Shown here piece after piece: positions 9,075 through 18,084 of a stretch of 64,000 nt of DNA. Within the stretch, counting starts at the first letter, position 1. Each line of letters opens with the position of its first letter. The position numbers and the translations under genes are program-made. The notes below the pieces were generated by a model that saw only the letters and a list, made by a program, of their open reading frames with translations, did not search any database and had not been told where the DNA came from. Where the stretch lies: contig CAVTIS010000012.1 in the NCBI GenBank assembly GCA_963734845.1, positions 186,001-250,000 on the forward strand, given 5' to 3'. Source of the DNA: JAKAVN01 sp963734845. GTDB taxonomy: Bacteria > Desulfobacterota > Binatia > Binatales > Binataceae.

Positions 9075-10529
9075 CTACGCCGAAACCTGCTCGGCCGCCG
9101 AGGTCTGCGCGCGCCGCTGGCGCATCGTGGAGAGAAACTGACCGCCCTCTTTTAGCAACCGCTTGCATTCCTCGCGCGAACTCATCATCTTGCGCACCGC
9201 CTTGAAGATGTAGCGCGGGCGGAAGTAAAAGCTGCGATAGAAGCGCTCGACCGCGCCGTAAATCTCGTCGTTGCTGAGTCCCGGATATTTGATCGTGCAC
9301 TTCTGATAGCCGGATTCGTCGAGCAGCGGGTTGACGGCTAGGTAGCCATTCTTGACCACGTAGTTGTAAAGCTCGGTGCCGGGGTAGGGCGAGGCCAGCG
9401 ACACCTGGATGGTCTCGCAATCCATCTCGCGCGCGAAGCGCATCGTTTCCTGGATCGTCTCGCGGGTCTCGCCGGGCAGACCGAGAATGAATGTGCCATG
9501 GATCAGGATGCCGATTTCGTGGCAATCGCGAGTAAAGCGCCGCGCGCGGTCCAGCCGCACACCCTTCTTGATGTTCTTCAGGATCTGGTCGTTGCCGCTT
9601 TCGTAGCCGACCACGAACAGGCGCAAACCGCCGTCCTTGAGCACCTTGAGGGTTTCGTAATCGACGTTGGCGCGCGAGTTGGTCGACCAGGTGATGCCGA
9701 GCGGCTTCAGTAGCTGTGCGATTTTGCGCGCGCGCCCCGCATCGGCGGTAAACGTGTCGTCGTCGAAGAACAGCTCCTTCATCTTGGGGAACTTGCTCTT
9801 CATCGCGACCACTTCTTCGTAAACGTTCTCGGGACTGCGTACGCGGTAGGTATGGCCTTGGGTGACCTGCGGCCACAGGCAAAAGGTGCAGCGCGCCGGA
9901 CATCCGCGCCCGGTGTACATTGAGACGTAGGGATATTGGCAGTAGGGGCTGTTGTATTTCAGGTAGTCGAGATTGTTTTGGTAAACTTCGGTGACGAACG
10001 GCAGCTTGTCGAGTTCCTCATTGGTGAGTTGCGCGCGGTCGGGGTTGTGATGAATCGCGCCGTTTTTGCGATACGAGATTCCGCCTACCTTGCTCCAGTC
10101 CCAGCCTTGCGCCACCTCGACCATCGAGTGGTCGAACTCGCGCCGCCCGGCGATGTCGATCGCGGACGAGACCTTGAGCGTTTCCTCGGGCTGCGCTGTG
10201 GGATGACCGCCGACGAAGGCAATGATGCAATCGGGATTGGCGGCCTTGATCGCTTCGGCCGTGCGCGCGTCCATCCGCAGCGACGGAGTCGAAGTGTGGA
10301 GCACCACGAAGTCGTAATTCTTCGCTTCCGCGACCGTGCGTTTGAGGTCGTAACCATGAGGTGGAGCGTCGAGCAGGCGCGCTCCCGGAATCATTCCGGC
10401 AGGGTAGGCCAGCCAGGTGGGATACCAGAACGACCAGACCTCGCGCGTGGCCTGGTAGCGCGACCCCGCACCGCCGTCAAAGTCGTCATATGAAGGAGGA
10501 TTCAGAAAAAGCGTCTTCATCACGTCCAT
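9075..10529 (-). CDS. hpnJ: Hopanoid biosynthesis radical SAM protein HpnJ
   Basis: A 484-residue B12-binding-type radical SAM enzyme. The N-terminal half has the cobalamin-binding-like Rossmann region (TLFLNPPSYDDFDGG, VGGHPTAQPEE). The radical SAM cluster motif CxxxCxxC is Cys210, Cys214 and Cys217 in GRGCPARCTFCLWP. The FYFRPRYIFKAVRKM tail and the opening MKTLFLNPPS are characteristic of HpnJ, which makes the cyclitol ether head group of bacteriohopanepolyols. The ATG at 10529 gives MDVMKTLF; family members usually begin at the second Met (10520), so the start could be 9 bases later. It leads an operon with hpnI and a DMT transporter. Confidence 0.92.
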   Translation of the reverse strand: MDVMKTLFLNPPSYDDFDGGAGSRYQATREVWSFWYPTWLAYPAGMIPGARLLDAPPHGYDLKRTVAEAKNYDFVVLHTSTPSLRMDARTAEAIKAANPDCIIAFVGGHPTAQPEETLKVSSAIDIAGRREFDHSMVEVAQGWDWSKVGGISYRKNGAIHHNPDRAQLTNEELDKLPFVTEVYQNNLDYLKYNSPYCQYPYVSMYTGRGCPARCTFCLWPQVTQGHTYRVRSPENVYEEVVAMKSKFPKMKELFFDDDTFTADAGRARKIAQLLKPLGITWSTNSRANVDYETLKVLKDGGLRLFVVGYESGNDQILKNIKKGVRLDRARRFTRDCHEIGILIHGTFILGLPGETRETIQETMRFAREMDCETIQVSLASPYPGTELYNYVVKNGYLAVNPLLDESGYQKCTIKYPGLSNDEIYGAVERFYRSFYFRPRYIFKAVRKMMSSREECKRLLKEGGQFLSTMRQRRAQTSAAEQVSA

Positions 10530-10700
10530 ATTCCGGTCGTCTCCACGAGCCTGTCCGATTGGTTAGTGCGACTATACAAACCACGGCGGGCGCAAGCAAT
10601 AACGTCCCGAGACGAATTGTCGGCGAAAGGAGTTATCGGTTAGGCGCAGGCGGACTACTGGGTGCGAGGGTTCGTCGGATCATAATAAACTCATAGATGA

Positions 10701-11093
10701 ATGATGGATTTTGAGCGCCGCGAGGATTCCCTGCTGCCGCGTCCACTTTTTCTGCGGCGCATGGCGCGATGGGCCCTCGCCGCAGGCGTCGTGCTCTTGG
10801 GATCGCTCGCGCTCGGCGTCTGCGGCTATCATCTCACCGAGGGCCTGCCCTGGATCGACGCGCTGCTCAACGCGTCGATGATCCTGGGCGGGATGGGCCC
10901 GGTCGATCCGCTGAAGACCAACGGGGGCAAACTATTCGCATCGTTCTATGCGCTATACAGCGGGCTTGCGATCATCAGTATCGCGGGACTGATGATCGCT
11001 CCGGCCGCTCATCGCATGCTGCACATGTTCCACGTCGAGGGGCGGGCGGCAGGAGCGAATCCGAAGAAACCCAGGCGTCGCACCTCTCGCTAA
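10701..11093 (+). CDS. Small two-helix membrane protein resembling an ion-channel pore domain
   Basis: A 130-residue protein with two clear membrane helices (about residues 24-47 and 82-103) separated by a re-entrant-like segment, LPWIDALLNASMILGGMGPV. This layout resembles the TM-pore-TM unit of two-pore potassium channels, but the selectivity-filter TxGYG motif is absent; GGMGPVD takes its place. The C-terminus is basic (KKPRRRTSR) and probably cytosolic. The family is conserved but uncharacterised as far as I can tell. It is divergent from hpnJ. Confidence 0.75.
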   Translation: MMDFERREDSLLPRPLFLRRMARWALAAGVVLLGSLALGVCGYHLTEGLPWIDALLNASMILGGMGPVDPLKTNGGKLFASFYALYSGLAIISIAGLMIAPAAHRMLHMFHVEGRAAGANPKKPRRRTSR

Positions 11094-11148
11094 TCGGCAG
11101 GGGCCGCGGCAATTGCCCGGTTTGCGCGCGCGCGATAGGGTGCCTGAA

Positions 11149-11562
11149 ATGCGGGGAGCAATGATTGTCCTCGGAGCATTCGTGCTGGCGCTGCTGGCGG
11201 CGCCGGCCTTCCTGCATGGCGACGAATGGGAGCAAGTGCCGTCGGATTCCGGCTACGGATCGGTGCCCGGCGCTCCGGCCGGAAACCAGAGTGCGATGGC
11301 GTGTGGGTTCGTTGGAACGCTCGTCAAGCAAACAGCGAAGATGCGTGACCAGGGAGTGAGCGAGGAATCCCAGCTCGCCAGCGTCGACAATCCCAAAGGC
11401 AAACTTTACCAACTGACGAACGGGAGCATGCTATCCGCGGACACCGCCGCCACGCTGCGCGCGGGGATCCATCGCGAGATCGCCTACGTCTATGAGCATC
11501 GCGAGATGACGCCGGCGCAGCTCAGCGCCCATGCGCGCGAGACCTGCGGGAATCCTGAATGA
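11149..11562 (+). CDS. Small exported protein of unknown function
   Basis: A 137-residue protein with an N-terminal hydrophobic signal (MRGAMIVLGAFVLALLAAPA) and then a soluble, polar domain with two Cys (ACGFVG and ETCGNPE) that could form a disulfide. I do not recognise the family. The ATG at 11149 has AGGG 8 bases upstream; an ATG at 11161 is an alternative. It follows the channel-like gene by 55 bases and may be cotranscribed with it. Confidence 0.68.
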   Translation: MRGAMIVLGAFVLALLAAPAFLHGDEWEQVPSDSGYGSVPGAPAGNQSAMACGFVGTLVKQTAKMRDQGVSEESQLASVDNPKGKLYQLTNGSMLSADTAATLRAGIHREIAYVYEHREMTPAQLSAHARETCGNPE

Positions 11563-11578
11563 ACCGCCGGCGCAGTTC

Positions 11579-12577
11579 CTACGACGGCTCCTCTGACGTC
11601 GCGTGCAGCGGCGGCGTTTCAGTCATCACGAAGGCCACTACGCCGGTCAGGTTGCCGAGCACGGTCGCTGCGAACCATAGCAGCCCCAGTGCGATCGCGT
11701 CCGCCTTCGCCATCCCGGCCATCCCGAACAGCATCAGGTAGGCTGTTTCCCGCACGCCCAACCCGTTGAGCGTCACCGGCAAGCTCGCAAAGACGTTGGC
11801 TATCGGCACGCACAGCACGAACAACGTCAGCGGCGCCGAGAGCCCAAGTCCTCGCGCCAATATCCATTGGCAGATCGCGAGCGATAGTTGCAGAGCGACC
11901 GAGAGCCCGATCGCCGGCATCATAGCGAGCGGTCGATTGAGATATGGCGCGATCGTCGCCGCGACGCTGGCGAGCCGCGCTGGCATCCACGCGGCCAGTT
12001 TGCCGATGAACGGCAGCGCGGCGAATCCGGCCAGCGAAATCACGCCGACCGCGATCGTCGGCAGCGTGACCGAGCGCGGCAATTTGACGCTCAGCGCCGC
12101 GGCTGCGGTGGCGGCCAGCCAGAACAGCCCAATCAGCCCCACGATACGGTCGGCAGCGACCGAAGCAATCGCGTCGGCGAGCCTCTGATGGCGCCGTCCG
12201 AGATAGACCGAGCGCAAGGCGTCGCCGCCAATCAGCCCCGGTACGAAGACATTCGTGAACATTCCGATGAAGGCGTAGCTGAGGTAGTCGATGAACGGCG
12301 CAGGGATTTTCAAAATTCTGCCGAGCAGGCTCCAGCGCCAGGCCGACATCACTTGCCCGGCCAGGTACAATCCCACCGCGGTGAAGAAAAACGCGATACG
12401 TTCGCGCGCGAGTTGATGGAGCACCGGACGCACGTCGTAGTGCCACAGCAGCAGCGTGACGATGATCAGTCCGGCGCCCGCGCGTAGCGCGAAGCCGAAG
12501 AAAGCATGGCCCTTGGGCGCGGGCGGCGATGCGGGCGGCTGCGCGGGGGATATGCCGATTGCGGGTTCAGCTTGCAT
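11579..12577 (-). CDS. Flippase-like polytopic membrane protein (LPG synthase TM / HpnL type)
   Basis: A 332-residue integral membrane protein of the UPF0104/lysylphosphatidylglycerol synthase transmembrane family. Marks are the YLAGQVMSAWRWSLLGRIL helix and the loop FVPGLIGGDALRSVYL, a family signature, followed by about six further helices and GLGVRETAYLMLFG. HpnL of hopanoid clusters belongs to this family, and hpn genes lie only 1 kb away, but HpnL and other members are hard to tell apart by eye. Its ATG overlaps the end of the ArnT-like gene by 11 bases, so the two are translated from one transcript, perhaps to build and flip a lipid-linked sugar. Confidence 0.8.
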   Translation of the reverse strand: MQAEPAIGISPAQPPASPPAPKGHAFFGFALRAGAGLIIVTLLLWHYDVRPVLHQLARERIAFFFTAVGLYLAGQVMSAWRWSLLGRILKIPAPFIDYLSYAFIGMFTNVFVPGLIGGDALRSVYLGRRHQRLADAIASVAADRIVGLIGLFWLAATAAAALSVKLPRSVTLPTIAVGVISLAGFAALPFIGKLAAWMPARLASVAATIAPYLNRPLAMMPAIGLSVALQLSLAICQWILARGLGLSAPLTLFVLCVPIANVFASLPVTLNGLGVRETAYLMLFGMAGMAKADAIALGLLWFAATVLGNLTGVVAFVMTETPPLHATSEEPS

Positions 12578-14312
12578 AGCGTGGCTCCCTGGCTTTGAGG
12601 ATCGCGCGCTTGTGCCATTCGGATCCGATCACGGTGAATTCTCCCAGCCGTTCTTGCAGCTTTTTGAGCTCGCGTTCATCGATCACCAGGACCACTGGCC
12701 CTGGCAAGTTCCACAGCCTCAGAGCGTCGTCTTCCGAGCGGAAGAAATAGCGGCTGCCGTCGGCCGCGTGCTTTTGGCCGAAGGCGAGTTCTGTCGGCGC
12801 GCCGACCAGGATGACCCGCCGGCGCGTATAGAACGGCAGCGCCTGGACATAGCGCGGATAGCAGATGAGCGTGGCGTCCGGCGCGCGCGCCTGCACCGTG
12901 CGCGCAAGCGCCGCGTAGGAACGCAGGGGCTCCGCCTCCAGGCGAACGTAGCTGCCGGCGCCCAGCGCCACCGCGGTCACCAGCACCATCGCCGCGAGCC
13001 CCGCATCGAAGCGCCAGTGACGAAAGATTTCAGCGACCAGCGCGCCGCCGGCAGCGCCGATTAAGCCGAGCGCGTAAAGCGCGGGCCGCGTGGCGACCAC
13101 GTAGGGGCTGCTGAACAGCGGCGCGGTCATCGCCGCCAGGAGCATCGCCACTCCCATCAGGCTCAGGATAACGCCCACCGCGGCGAAGCGGATTCGCAAG
13201 CCCAGCGGTTCATCGCCGGCGCGCGCGCCGACGATAAACGCGCGCGAGAAAATGCCGTCGGCCAGCAGCACCGCGAGCGGCGCCGCGGCGGGCAGGATGT
13301 ACGGGATGAGCTTGGCGCTGGCCGCCGAGAACATCACGATCACAACGGCTGCGGCGACGATACAGAAGCGTCCCGCGGGCGAGCGCGGGAGCGCGCGCCA
13401 CGCGATGAACGGCGCCATTAGCGTCCACGGCATCATCCCCGCCGCCAGTACTGGCAGATAATAGTAAAAGGGCTCGCCGTGGCTGTAGCTGGACTCGAAG
13501 AAGCGGCGCAGATGCTCGCCGACGAAATAAAAATCCACGAAGCCGGGCTCCCGGATCGCCACGGCGATGAACCATGGCGCGGCGATCAGCACGACCATCG
13601 CGCCGCCTGCGAGTGCATGGAAGCGGCCGATTGCGCCCCGCAACTCGCCCTGCCACCAGAGAAAGATCGAGAGCGTGAGAAGCGGAATCGCCGCAGCCAC
13701 CGGGCCCTTGGCGAGCAGCCCCATCGCGATCGCCACATAGCCGAGCCAGCACCAGCGACCGCCTTCGCTCCAGTGCAGGTAGAGCGCGAACAGCGCCACC
13801 GTGACCGCCGCTGCGAGCAGCATGTCAGTGGTCAGCACCTGCGCCATCACGGCGTACAACGTCGAAGTGGTGAGAATCGCGCCCGCCAGCAGCGCTCGCC
13901 CGCGGCCCATCGTGCGCCGCACGAAAAACCAGGTCATCAGCACGCCGGCAAGCGCGGCAAGGGCCGGCGTCAGGCGCGCCGCAAGTTCGTTGACGCCGAA
14001 AACCGCCATCCACATCGCGCCGAGCCAATAGAGCAGCGGCGGCTTCTCGACGTAAGCGACGTAGTTGAGATGCGGCACGATGAAGTTGCGCGTGGCCAGC
14101 ATCTCGCGCGCGATTTCCGCGTAGCGCGCTTCGTCGGGCTCCCAGAGACCATAGCTGCCGAGATGGAAGAAGAAGACCGCTGACGCGAGACTCAGAAGCG
14201 CGAGGGCCTCGATCGCGGGCGAGCGCCACAACGCGACCGGCGCTACGGGCGCGGACGCGGCGGCCGAAGCGAGGTTCGATTCGATAGACGCGGGTTCGGA
14301 CACGACGGTCAA
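12567..14312 (-). CDS. ArnT-like GT-C glycosyltransferase (PMT family)
   Basis: A 581-residue polytopic membrane glycosyltransferase of the GT39/GT83 (PMT/ArnT) superfamily, which uses lipid-linked sugars on the periplasmic side. The first periplasmic loop has the catalytic-type acidic motif in GSYGLWEPDEARYAEIAREM, closest to ArnT. EKPPLLYWLGA follows, another ArnT-type mark, then about eleven more helices and a C-terminal soluble domain ending FTVIGSEWHKRAILK. The acceptor could be lipid A or another lipid; the neighbouring flippase-like gene, overlapping by 11 bases, would fit a lipid pathway. The ATG start is at 14312. Confidence 0.87.
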   Translation of the reverse strand: MTVVSEPASIESNLASAAASAPVAPVALWRSPAIEALALLSLASAVFFFHLGSYGLWEPDEARYAEIAREMLATRNFIVPHLNYVAYVEKPPLLYWLGAMWMAVFGVNELAARLTPALAALAGVLMTWFFVRRTMGRGRALLAGAILTTSTLYAVMAQVLTTDMLLAAAVTVALFALYLHWSEGGRWCWLGYVAIAMGLLAKGPVAAAIPLLTLSIFLWWQGELRGAIGRFHALAGGAMVVLIAAPWFIAVAIREPGFVDFYFVGEHLRRFFESSYSHGEPFYYYLPVLAAGMMPWTLMAPFIAWRALPRSPAGRFCIVAAAVVIVMFSAASAKLIPYILPAAAPLAVLLADGIFSRAFIVGARAGDEPLGLRIRFAAVGVILSLMGVAMLLAAMTAPLFSSPYVVATRPALYALGLIGAAGGALVAEIFRHWRFDAGLAAMVLVTAVALGAGSYVRLEAEPLRSYAALARTVQARAPDATLICYPRYVQALPFYTRRRVILVGAPTELAFGQKHAADGSRYFFRSEDDALRLWNLPGPVVLVIDERELKKLQERLGEFTVIGSEWHKRAILKAREPRYAS

Positions 14313-14371
14313 GTGTATCGTGCGGACGGCGCTTGCGCAGCTAAGCGCAAGTGCAGTCCGCGCGCTTCGCG

Positions 14372-16081
14372 CTACAGGCCGGCGGCGCCGCCGCCCTTGC
14401 GTGGATCGAAGGCGCCGTTAAGGTTGCCCGGCGCGATCGTGATCGCGCCGACCGCGCCCAGCGAGTGCACTTCCTTGAGCCGGTAGCCCATTTGCGCCAG
14501 CGCATCGCGCGTCGCCGCCGGCATCGTGGTTTCGACGAACACCACGTCGGGCGCGGCCTGCTCATGCACGCGCGGTTCATCGACCGCCGCTCCCGCGCTG
14601 AGATGAAAATCGAGTACGTTCACCGCGACCTGCACCACGCCGCTGATGATAGTCGGGCCGCCCGAGGCGCCTGCGGTCAGCACCGGATGACCACTCCGCA
14701 TCACGATGACGGGCGACATGCTCGAGAGCGGACGCTTGCCCGGCGCGATCTCGTTGGCCACCGAGCCCTCGAGCTTGAACACGTTGGGTACGCCGGGTCC
14801 GGCAGCGAAATCGTCCATCTCGTCGTTTAGCACCAGGCCGAGGTTCGCGACCGTCATCTTGGCGCCGAAGATCGTGTTGATTGTCGTGGTGATCGCCACC
14901 ACGTTGCCGGCCTTGTCGACCACCAGCATATTGGAGGTGCCATGGTCGGCGGCCGGCGCGAGGTGCGCCGGCGTGCCGTGATGCAGCGCGCGCTGGAGCG
15001 CCTGATCTATATGGCGCTGTGAGAGCAGCACGTCGATCGGCACGTGGACAAAATCCGGATCGGCGTACTGATCGCGGTCGATGAACCCCTGGCGCAGGAT
15101 TTCGATAAGCCGGGCCAGGTATGGCGGCGAGTCCGCGCCGAGCCCGGACACCGGCGCGCCGGCGAGCATCCCCAGGATTTCCAGCACCACGCCGCCCGAA
15201 GAGGGTGGCGGCATCGTCCAGACCTCGTAGCCGCGATAGGCGCGATGCAGCGGCGTGCGCCACACCGGCCGGTACTGTGCGAGGTCTTCAGCACTGACCA
15301 GCCCACCGTGCGCCTTCATCCACGCGGCCAGCGTCCGTGCGATCTCGCCGTGGTAAAAGCGCGTCACCGGATCGTCGCCGAGCGAGCGCAGCGTCGCGCC
15401 GAGCGCTTTCTCGTGCAGAATGTCACCGGGCTTGGGCGGCGCGCCCGCGGGCGTGAGGTAGGTCGCCTTCAGCCCCGGGTCGGCGGCTATCTGCGCCGTG
15501 GTATGGGCGATGTCCTCGACCAGGTGCGGGGTCGCCGGAAAGCCCTGCTCGGCGAGTCTGATCGCCGGCCTCGCGACTGCGGAGAATTTCATCGTGCCGA
15601 AGCGGCGCAGCGCTGCGTCGAGCCCGGCAATCTCGCCCGGCACCGCAACCGCCAGCGGCCCCGCGCGCGCCAGGTCCTCGTCGGTCTTGCCGTTACGCAC
15701 GTACATCGTGGCGCTGGCGGCCATCGGCGCACGCTCGCGATAATCGAGCGCGTAGAAGCCGTGGGTACGGGCTAAATAGATGAGCATGAATCCGCCGCCG
15801 CCAATCCCGCACGAAGCCGGGTTGGTAACGCCCACCGCGAGCGCGGTTGCGGCGGCGGCGTCGATCGCATTGCCGCCACGGCTTAGGATTTCGACCCCGG
15901 CGCTCGCGGCGAGTGCGTTTTCCGCCACCACCATCGCACGATGCGTTTCGGCGGCGCGGACGGGCGCGAATGCTGCGCAGAGCGCGACGATTACAAGTGC
16001 TGCGAAGCCAGAGCATCCGGCGCGAGAGCGAGTACGGCGCGACGCGGCGACGTGGGCGAACAAAACTTTCACGGAAAACAT
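14372..16081 (-). CDS. ggt: Gamma-glutamyltransferase (Ntn hydrolase)
   Basis: A 569-residue periplasmic or exported gamma-glutamyltranspeptidase, which hydrolyses or transfers the gamma-glutamyl group of glutathione. Residues 25-44 form a signal-like hydrophobic stretch. The family motifs NPASCGIGGGGFMLIYL (substrate loop) and LSSMSPVIV are present. Autocleavage should occur before Thr382 in DHGTSNMLVVD; most family members have TTH or TSH here, so Asn in place of His is a mild variant. The C-terminus GAFDPRKGG is normal. The length fits the family. It lies alone, between the ArnT-like gene and the divergent crotonase gene. Confidence 0.9.
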   Translation of the reverse strand: MFSVKVLFAHVAASRRTRSRAGCSGFAALVIVALCAAFAPVRAAETHRAMVVAENALAASAGVEILSRGGNAIDAAAATALAVGVTNPASCGIGGGGFMLIYLARTHGFYALDYRERAPMAASATMYVRNGKTDEDLARAGPLAVAVPGEIAGLDAALRRFGTMKFSAVARPAIRLAEQGFPATPHLVEDIAHTTAQIAADPGLKATYLTPAGAPPKPGDILHEKALGATLRSLGDDPVTRFYHGEIARTLAAWMKAHGGLVSAEDLAQYRPVWRTPLHRAYRGYEVWTMPPPSSGGVVLEILGMLAGAPVSGLGADSPPYLARLIEILRQGFIDRDQYADPDFVHVPIDVLLSQRHIDQALQRALHHGTPAHLAPAADHGTSNMLVVDKAGNVVAITTTINTIFGAKMTVANLGLVLNDEMDDFAAGPGVPNVFKLEGSVANEIAPGKRPLSSMSPVIVMRSGHPVLTAGASGGPTIISGVVQVAVNVLDFHLSAGAAVDEPRVHEQAAPDVVFVETTMPAATRDALAQMGYRLKEVHSLGAVGAITIAPGNLNGAFDPRKGGGAAGL

Positions 16082-16227
16082 CCCCGCTTTTCTAACAGCG
16101 TCGACGGCCCAAGGAAAGCTGGCACGCTTTGCCGCCGACGTTGCGAAAAAGCGGCTCCGCCCACACGACCAGTTAGATTTTGCGCGTGCGAAGTGCTTTG
16201 ATCGCTATCAAGCCAGAGGACAAGCCA

Positions 16228-17049
16228 ATGGGATTCGACGAAATCATCTACGAAAAAGCTAATCGCGTCGCCGTGATCACGCTCAACCGTCCCGCGCGGC
16301 TCAATGCCTGGACCGCCGCGATGGAATCCGAGTTGCGTGAGGCGCTGCTCGATTCCGAGCACGACGACAAGGTCGGTGCGATCGTGATTACCGGCGCGGG
16401 CAAGGCCTATTGCGCGGGCGCCGACATGGGCGCACTGAACCGCGTCGCCGACGGCACGACCTCGGCAGTGCAGGCGGTTTCGGGCGAGGTCGCAGGCACC
16501 AGCGAGACGCGCGCGGATTTTCGCCAGCGCTTTTCGTGGATCGCCGGGCTGCGCAAGCCCGTGATTGGCGCGATCAACGGCGCGTGCGTCGGAATGGGCT
16601 TTACCACCGCGCTTTACCACGACATCCGGATCGCCTCCGAGCGCGCGCGGATGGGGCTCATCTTCGTGCGCCGCGGCCTCGGAATCGAGCACGGCGCAAG
16701 CTGGCTGTTGCCGCGGATCGTTGGATTATCCAATGCGCTCGAACTCGCGTTGAGTGGACGGCTGCTCGACGCCGAGGAAGCGCTGCGCATTGGCCTGGTA
16801 AGTCGGGTCGTCGCGCATGAGCAGCTGATGCCCACGGCGCTGGAGATGGCGGGTGAGATCGCTACCAACTGCTCGCCGCTCGGCGTCGCGCATGCCAAGC
16901 GGCTCATCTATCACCATCTGTCGACCGACCTGGGCACCGCGCTAGCCGAGGAGAACGAGTCGATTGCCGTGATGACGCACTCGGAGGATTTCAAGGAGGG
17001 CATCCGCGCCTTCCAGGAGAAGCGCGCGCCGCGCTTCGTCGGGCGCTAG
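16228..17049 (+). CDS. Enoyl-CoA hydratase/isomerase (crotonase) family protein
   Basis: A 273-residue crotonase-fold protein. The oxyanion-hole segments are CAGADMGAL and INGACVGMGFTTALYHDI, and the LGIEHGASWLLPRIVG segment holds a Glu at the position of the second catalytic Glu of hydratases. The first catalytic Glu position reads Thr in GMGFTTAL, so the reaction may differ from simple hydration. The ATG at 16228 follows AGAGGA at 16214-16219; upstream in-frame codons lack an SD. The downstream Usp gene is convergent. Role in fatty or aromatic acid breakdown is likely but not specified. Confidence 0.9.
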   Translation: MGFDEIIYEKANRVAVITLNRPARLNAWTAAMESELREALLDSEHDDKVGAIVITGAGKAYCAGADMGALNRVADGTTSAVQAVSGEVAGTSETRADFRQRFSWIAGLRKPVIGAINGACVGMGFTTALYHDIRIASERARMGLIFVRRGLGIEHGASWLLPRIVGLSNALELALSGRLLDAEEALRIGLVSRVVAHEQLMPTALEMAGEIATNCSPLGVAHAKRLIYHHLSTDLGTALAEENESIAVMTHSEDFKEGIRAFQEKRAPRFVGR

Positions 17050-17103
17050 GGTGCATTCCGCGCGCGTTGCACGCGGCGGAATTCGCAAATCGAATCTTTG
17101 CGG

Positions 17104-17589
17104 TTACTTGTCGAGCGGATGCTTGAAGCGGCGGTCGGGATGGCGCACGGTCAGTACGGCGCATCCGGCCTTTTGCACTACGCGCTCGGCCACGCTGCCC
17201 AGCAGCACGTGCGCCAGCCCAGTGCGGCCGTGCGTTCCGAGCACGATCAGGTCGGCGTTCTCGGTCTGCGCGGCGTGGATGATCTCGAGGAACGGGGCGC
17301 CGACGCGCAGCAGGCTGCGCGCTTTGATCTGGGCGTCGCGCAACTGGGTGACGATCTTGTCGATCTCGCGCTGCGCCCCCAGCCGCTGCTCCTCGGCGAT
17401 CTGGTTCATCGCGCTCACGTCGAAAGCCGGGCCCAGTTCGCTTACCATGACCGGGGGCAGCGGCTGGTCGACATGCAGTACGATCACCTCCGAGCCGAAT
17501 TTGCGCGCCAGCTCTTCGGCGAGACGCTGCGCGTTGAGCGAGTCTTCGGAGAAGTCGGTGGCGAACAGAATCTTGTTGAGTTCAGGCAC
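17104..17589 (-). CDS. Universal stress protein (UspA family)
   Basis: A 161-residue single-domain Usp protein. It opens with LNKILFATDFSEDS, and the ATP-binding motif G-x2-G-x9-G-(S/T) is seen in GTHGRTGLAHVLLGSVAERV, so it belongs to the nucleotide-binding subgroup. GTG at 17589 is preferred because it places the beta-1 strand at the usual distance; a TTG at 17628 would add 13 atypical residues. It lies next to Hsp20 and Lon-like genes, which gives the area a stress theme. Confidence 0.87.
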   Translation of the reverse strand: MPELNKILFATDFSEDSLNAQRLAEELARKFGSEVIVLHVDQPLPPVMVSELGPAFDVSAMNQIAEEQRLGAQREIDKIVTQLRDAQIKARSLLRVGAPFLEIIHAAQTENADLIVLGTHGRTGLAHVLLGSVAERVVQKAGCAVLTVRHPDRRFKHPLDK

Positions 17590-17692
17590 GGCTGATTGAC
17601 GATACGCCGCGGACGGCGGGTTCGGCAAGCACTCGACGGGGTGGATTCTGAGTGCCGTCGCGCATTAAAATTAACCGCGAGATGCAGCGATA

Positions 17693-18061
17693 ATGAAGCG
17701 CTCCGATACCATAGCGTTGCACGATTTCGAGCGCGCCTGCGACGAACTATTCGACGAGTGGCTCGGGCGATGGCGTGGCGGAGCCGCCGCGGCGGCTTCC
17801 GGAGGCGCCGTCGTGGTCGACCGCGGCGATGAGTACGAGGTACGGGTCGAGGCCGCCGTGGAGGATCCGGAAGTGATCCATGTCGAGATCGGCGAGGCAG
17901 GCTTGATCGTGCGAATCCCTGGCGGCGCGCATCCGGCCGTCGAGCGCAGGATGAGCTTTGCGCAACCGGTCGATCGCGAGCGCACCACGGCGCGCTGGGC
18001 GGGCGGGATGCTGACGATCGTGCTGCCCAAAATGCGCGGCCGGCGCGTCAAAGTACAATAA
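17693..18061 (+). CDS. Hsp20/alpha-crystallin-like small heat shock protein
   Basis: A 122-residue protein whose last 75 residues match an alpha-crystallin domain: a VDRGDEYEVRVEAAV strand pair, ERRMSFAQPVDRERTTARWA and the family mark AxxxxGxLxxxLPK (ARWAGGMLTIVLPK). The N-terminal region is short and Ala/Gly-rich, and no C-terminal IxI/V motif is evident, so oligomer assembly may be reduced. It is 23 bases upstream of the Lon-like protease gene and probably cotranscribed. Confidence 0.8.
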   Translation: MKRSDTIALHDFERACDELFDEWLGRWRGGAAAAASGGAVVVDRGDEYEVRVEAAVEDPEVIHVEIGEAGLIVRIPGGAHPAVERRMSFAQPVDRERTTARWAGGMLTIVLPKMRGRRVKVQ

Positions 18062-18084
18062 CCCGAACAAAAAAGGGAGCGACG

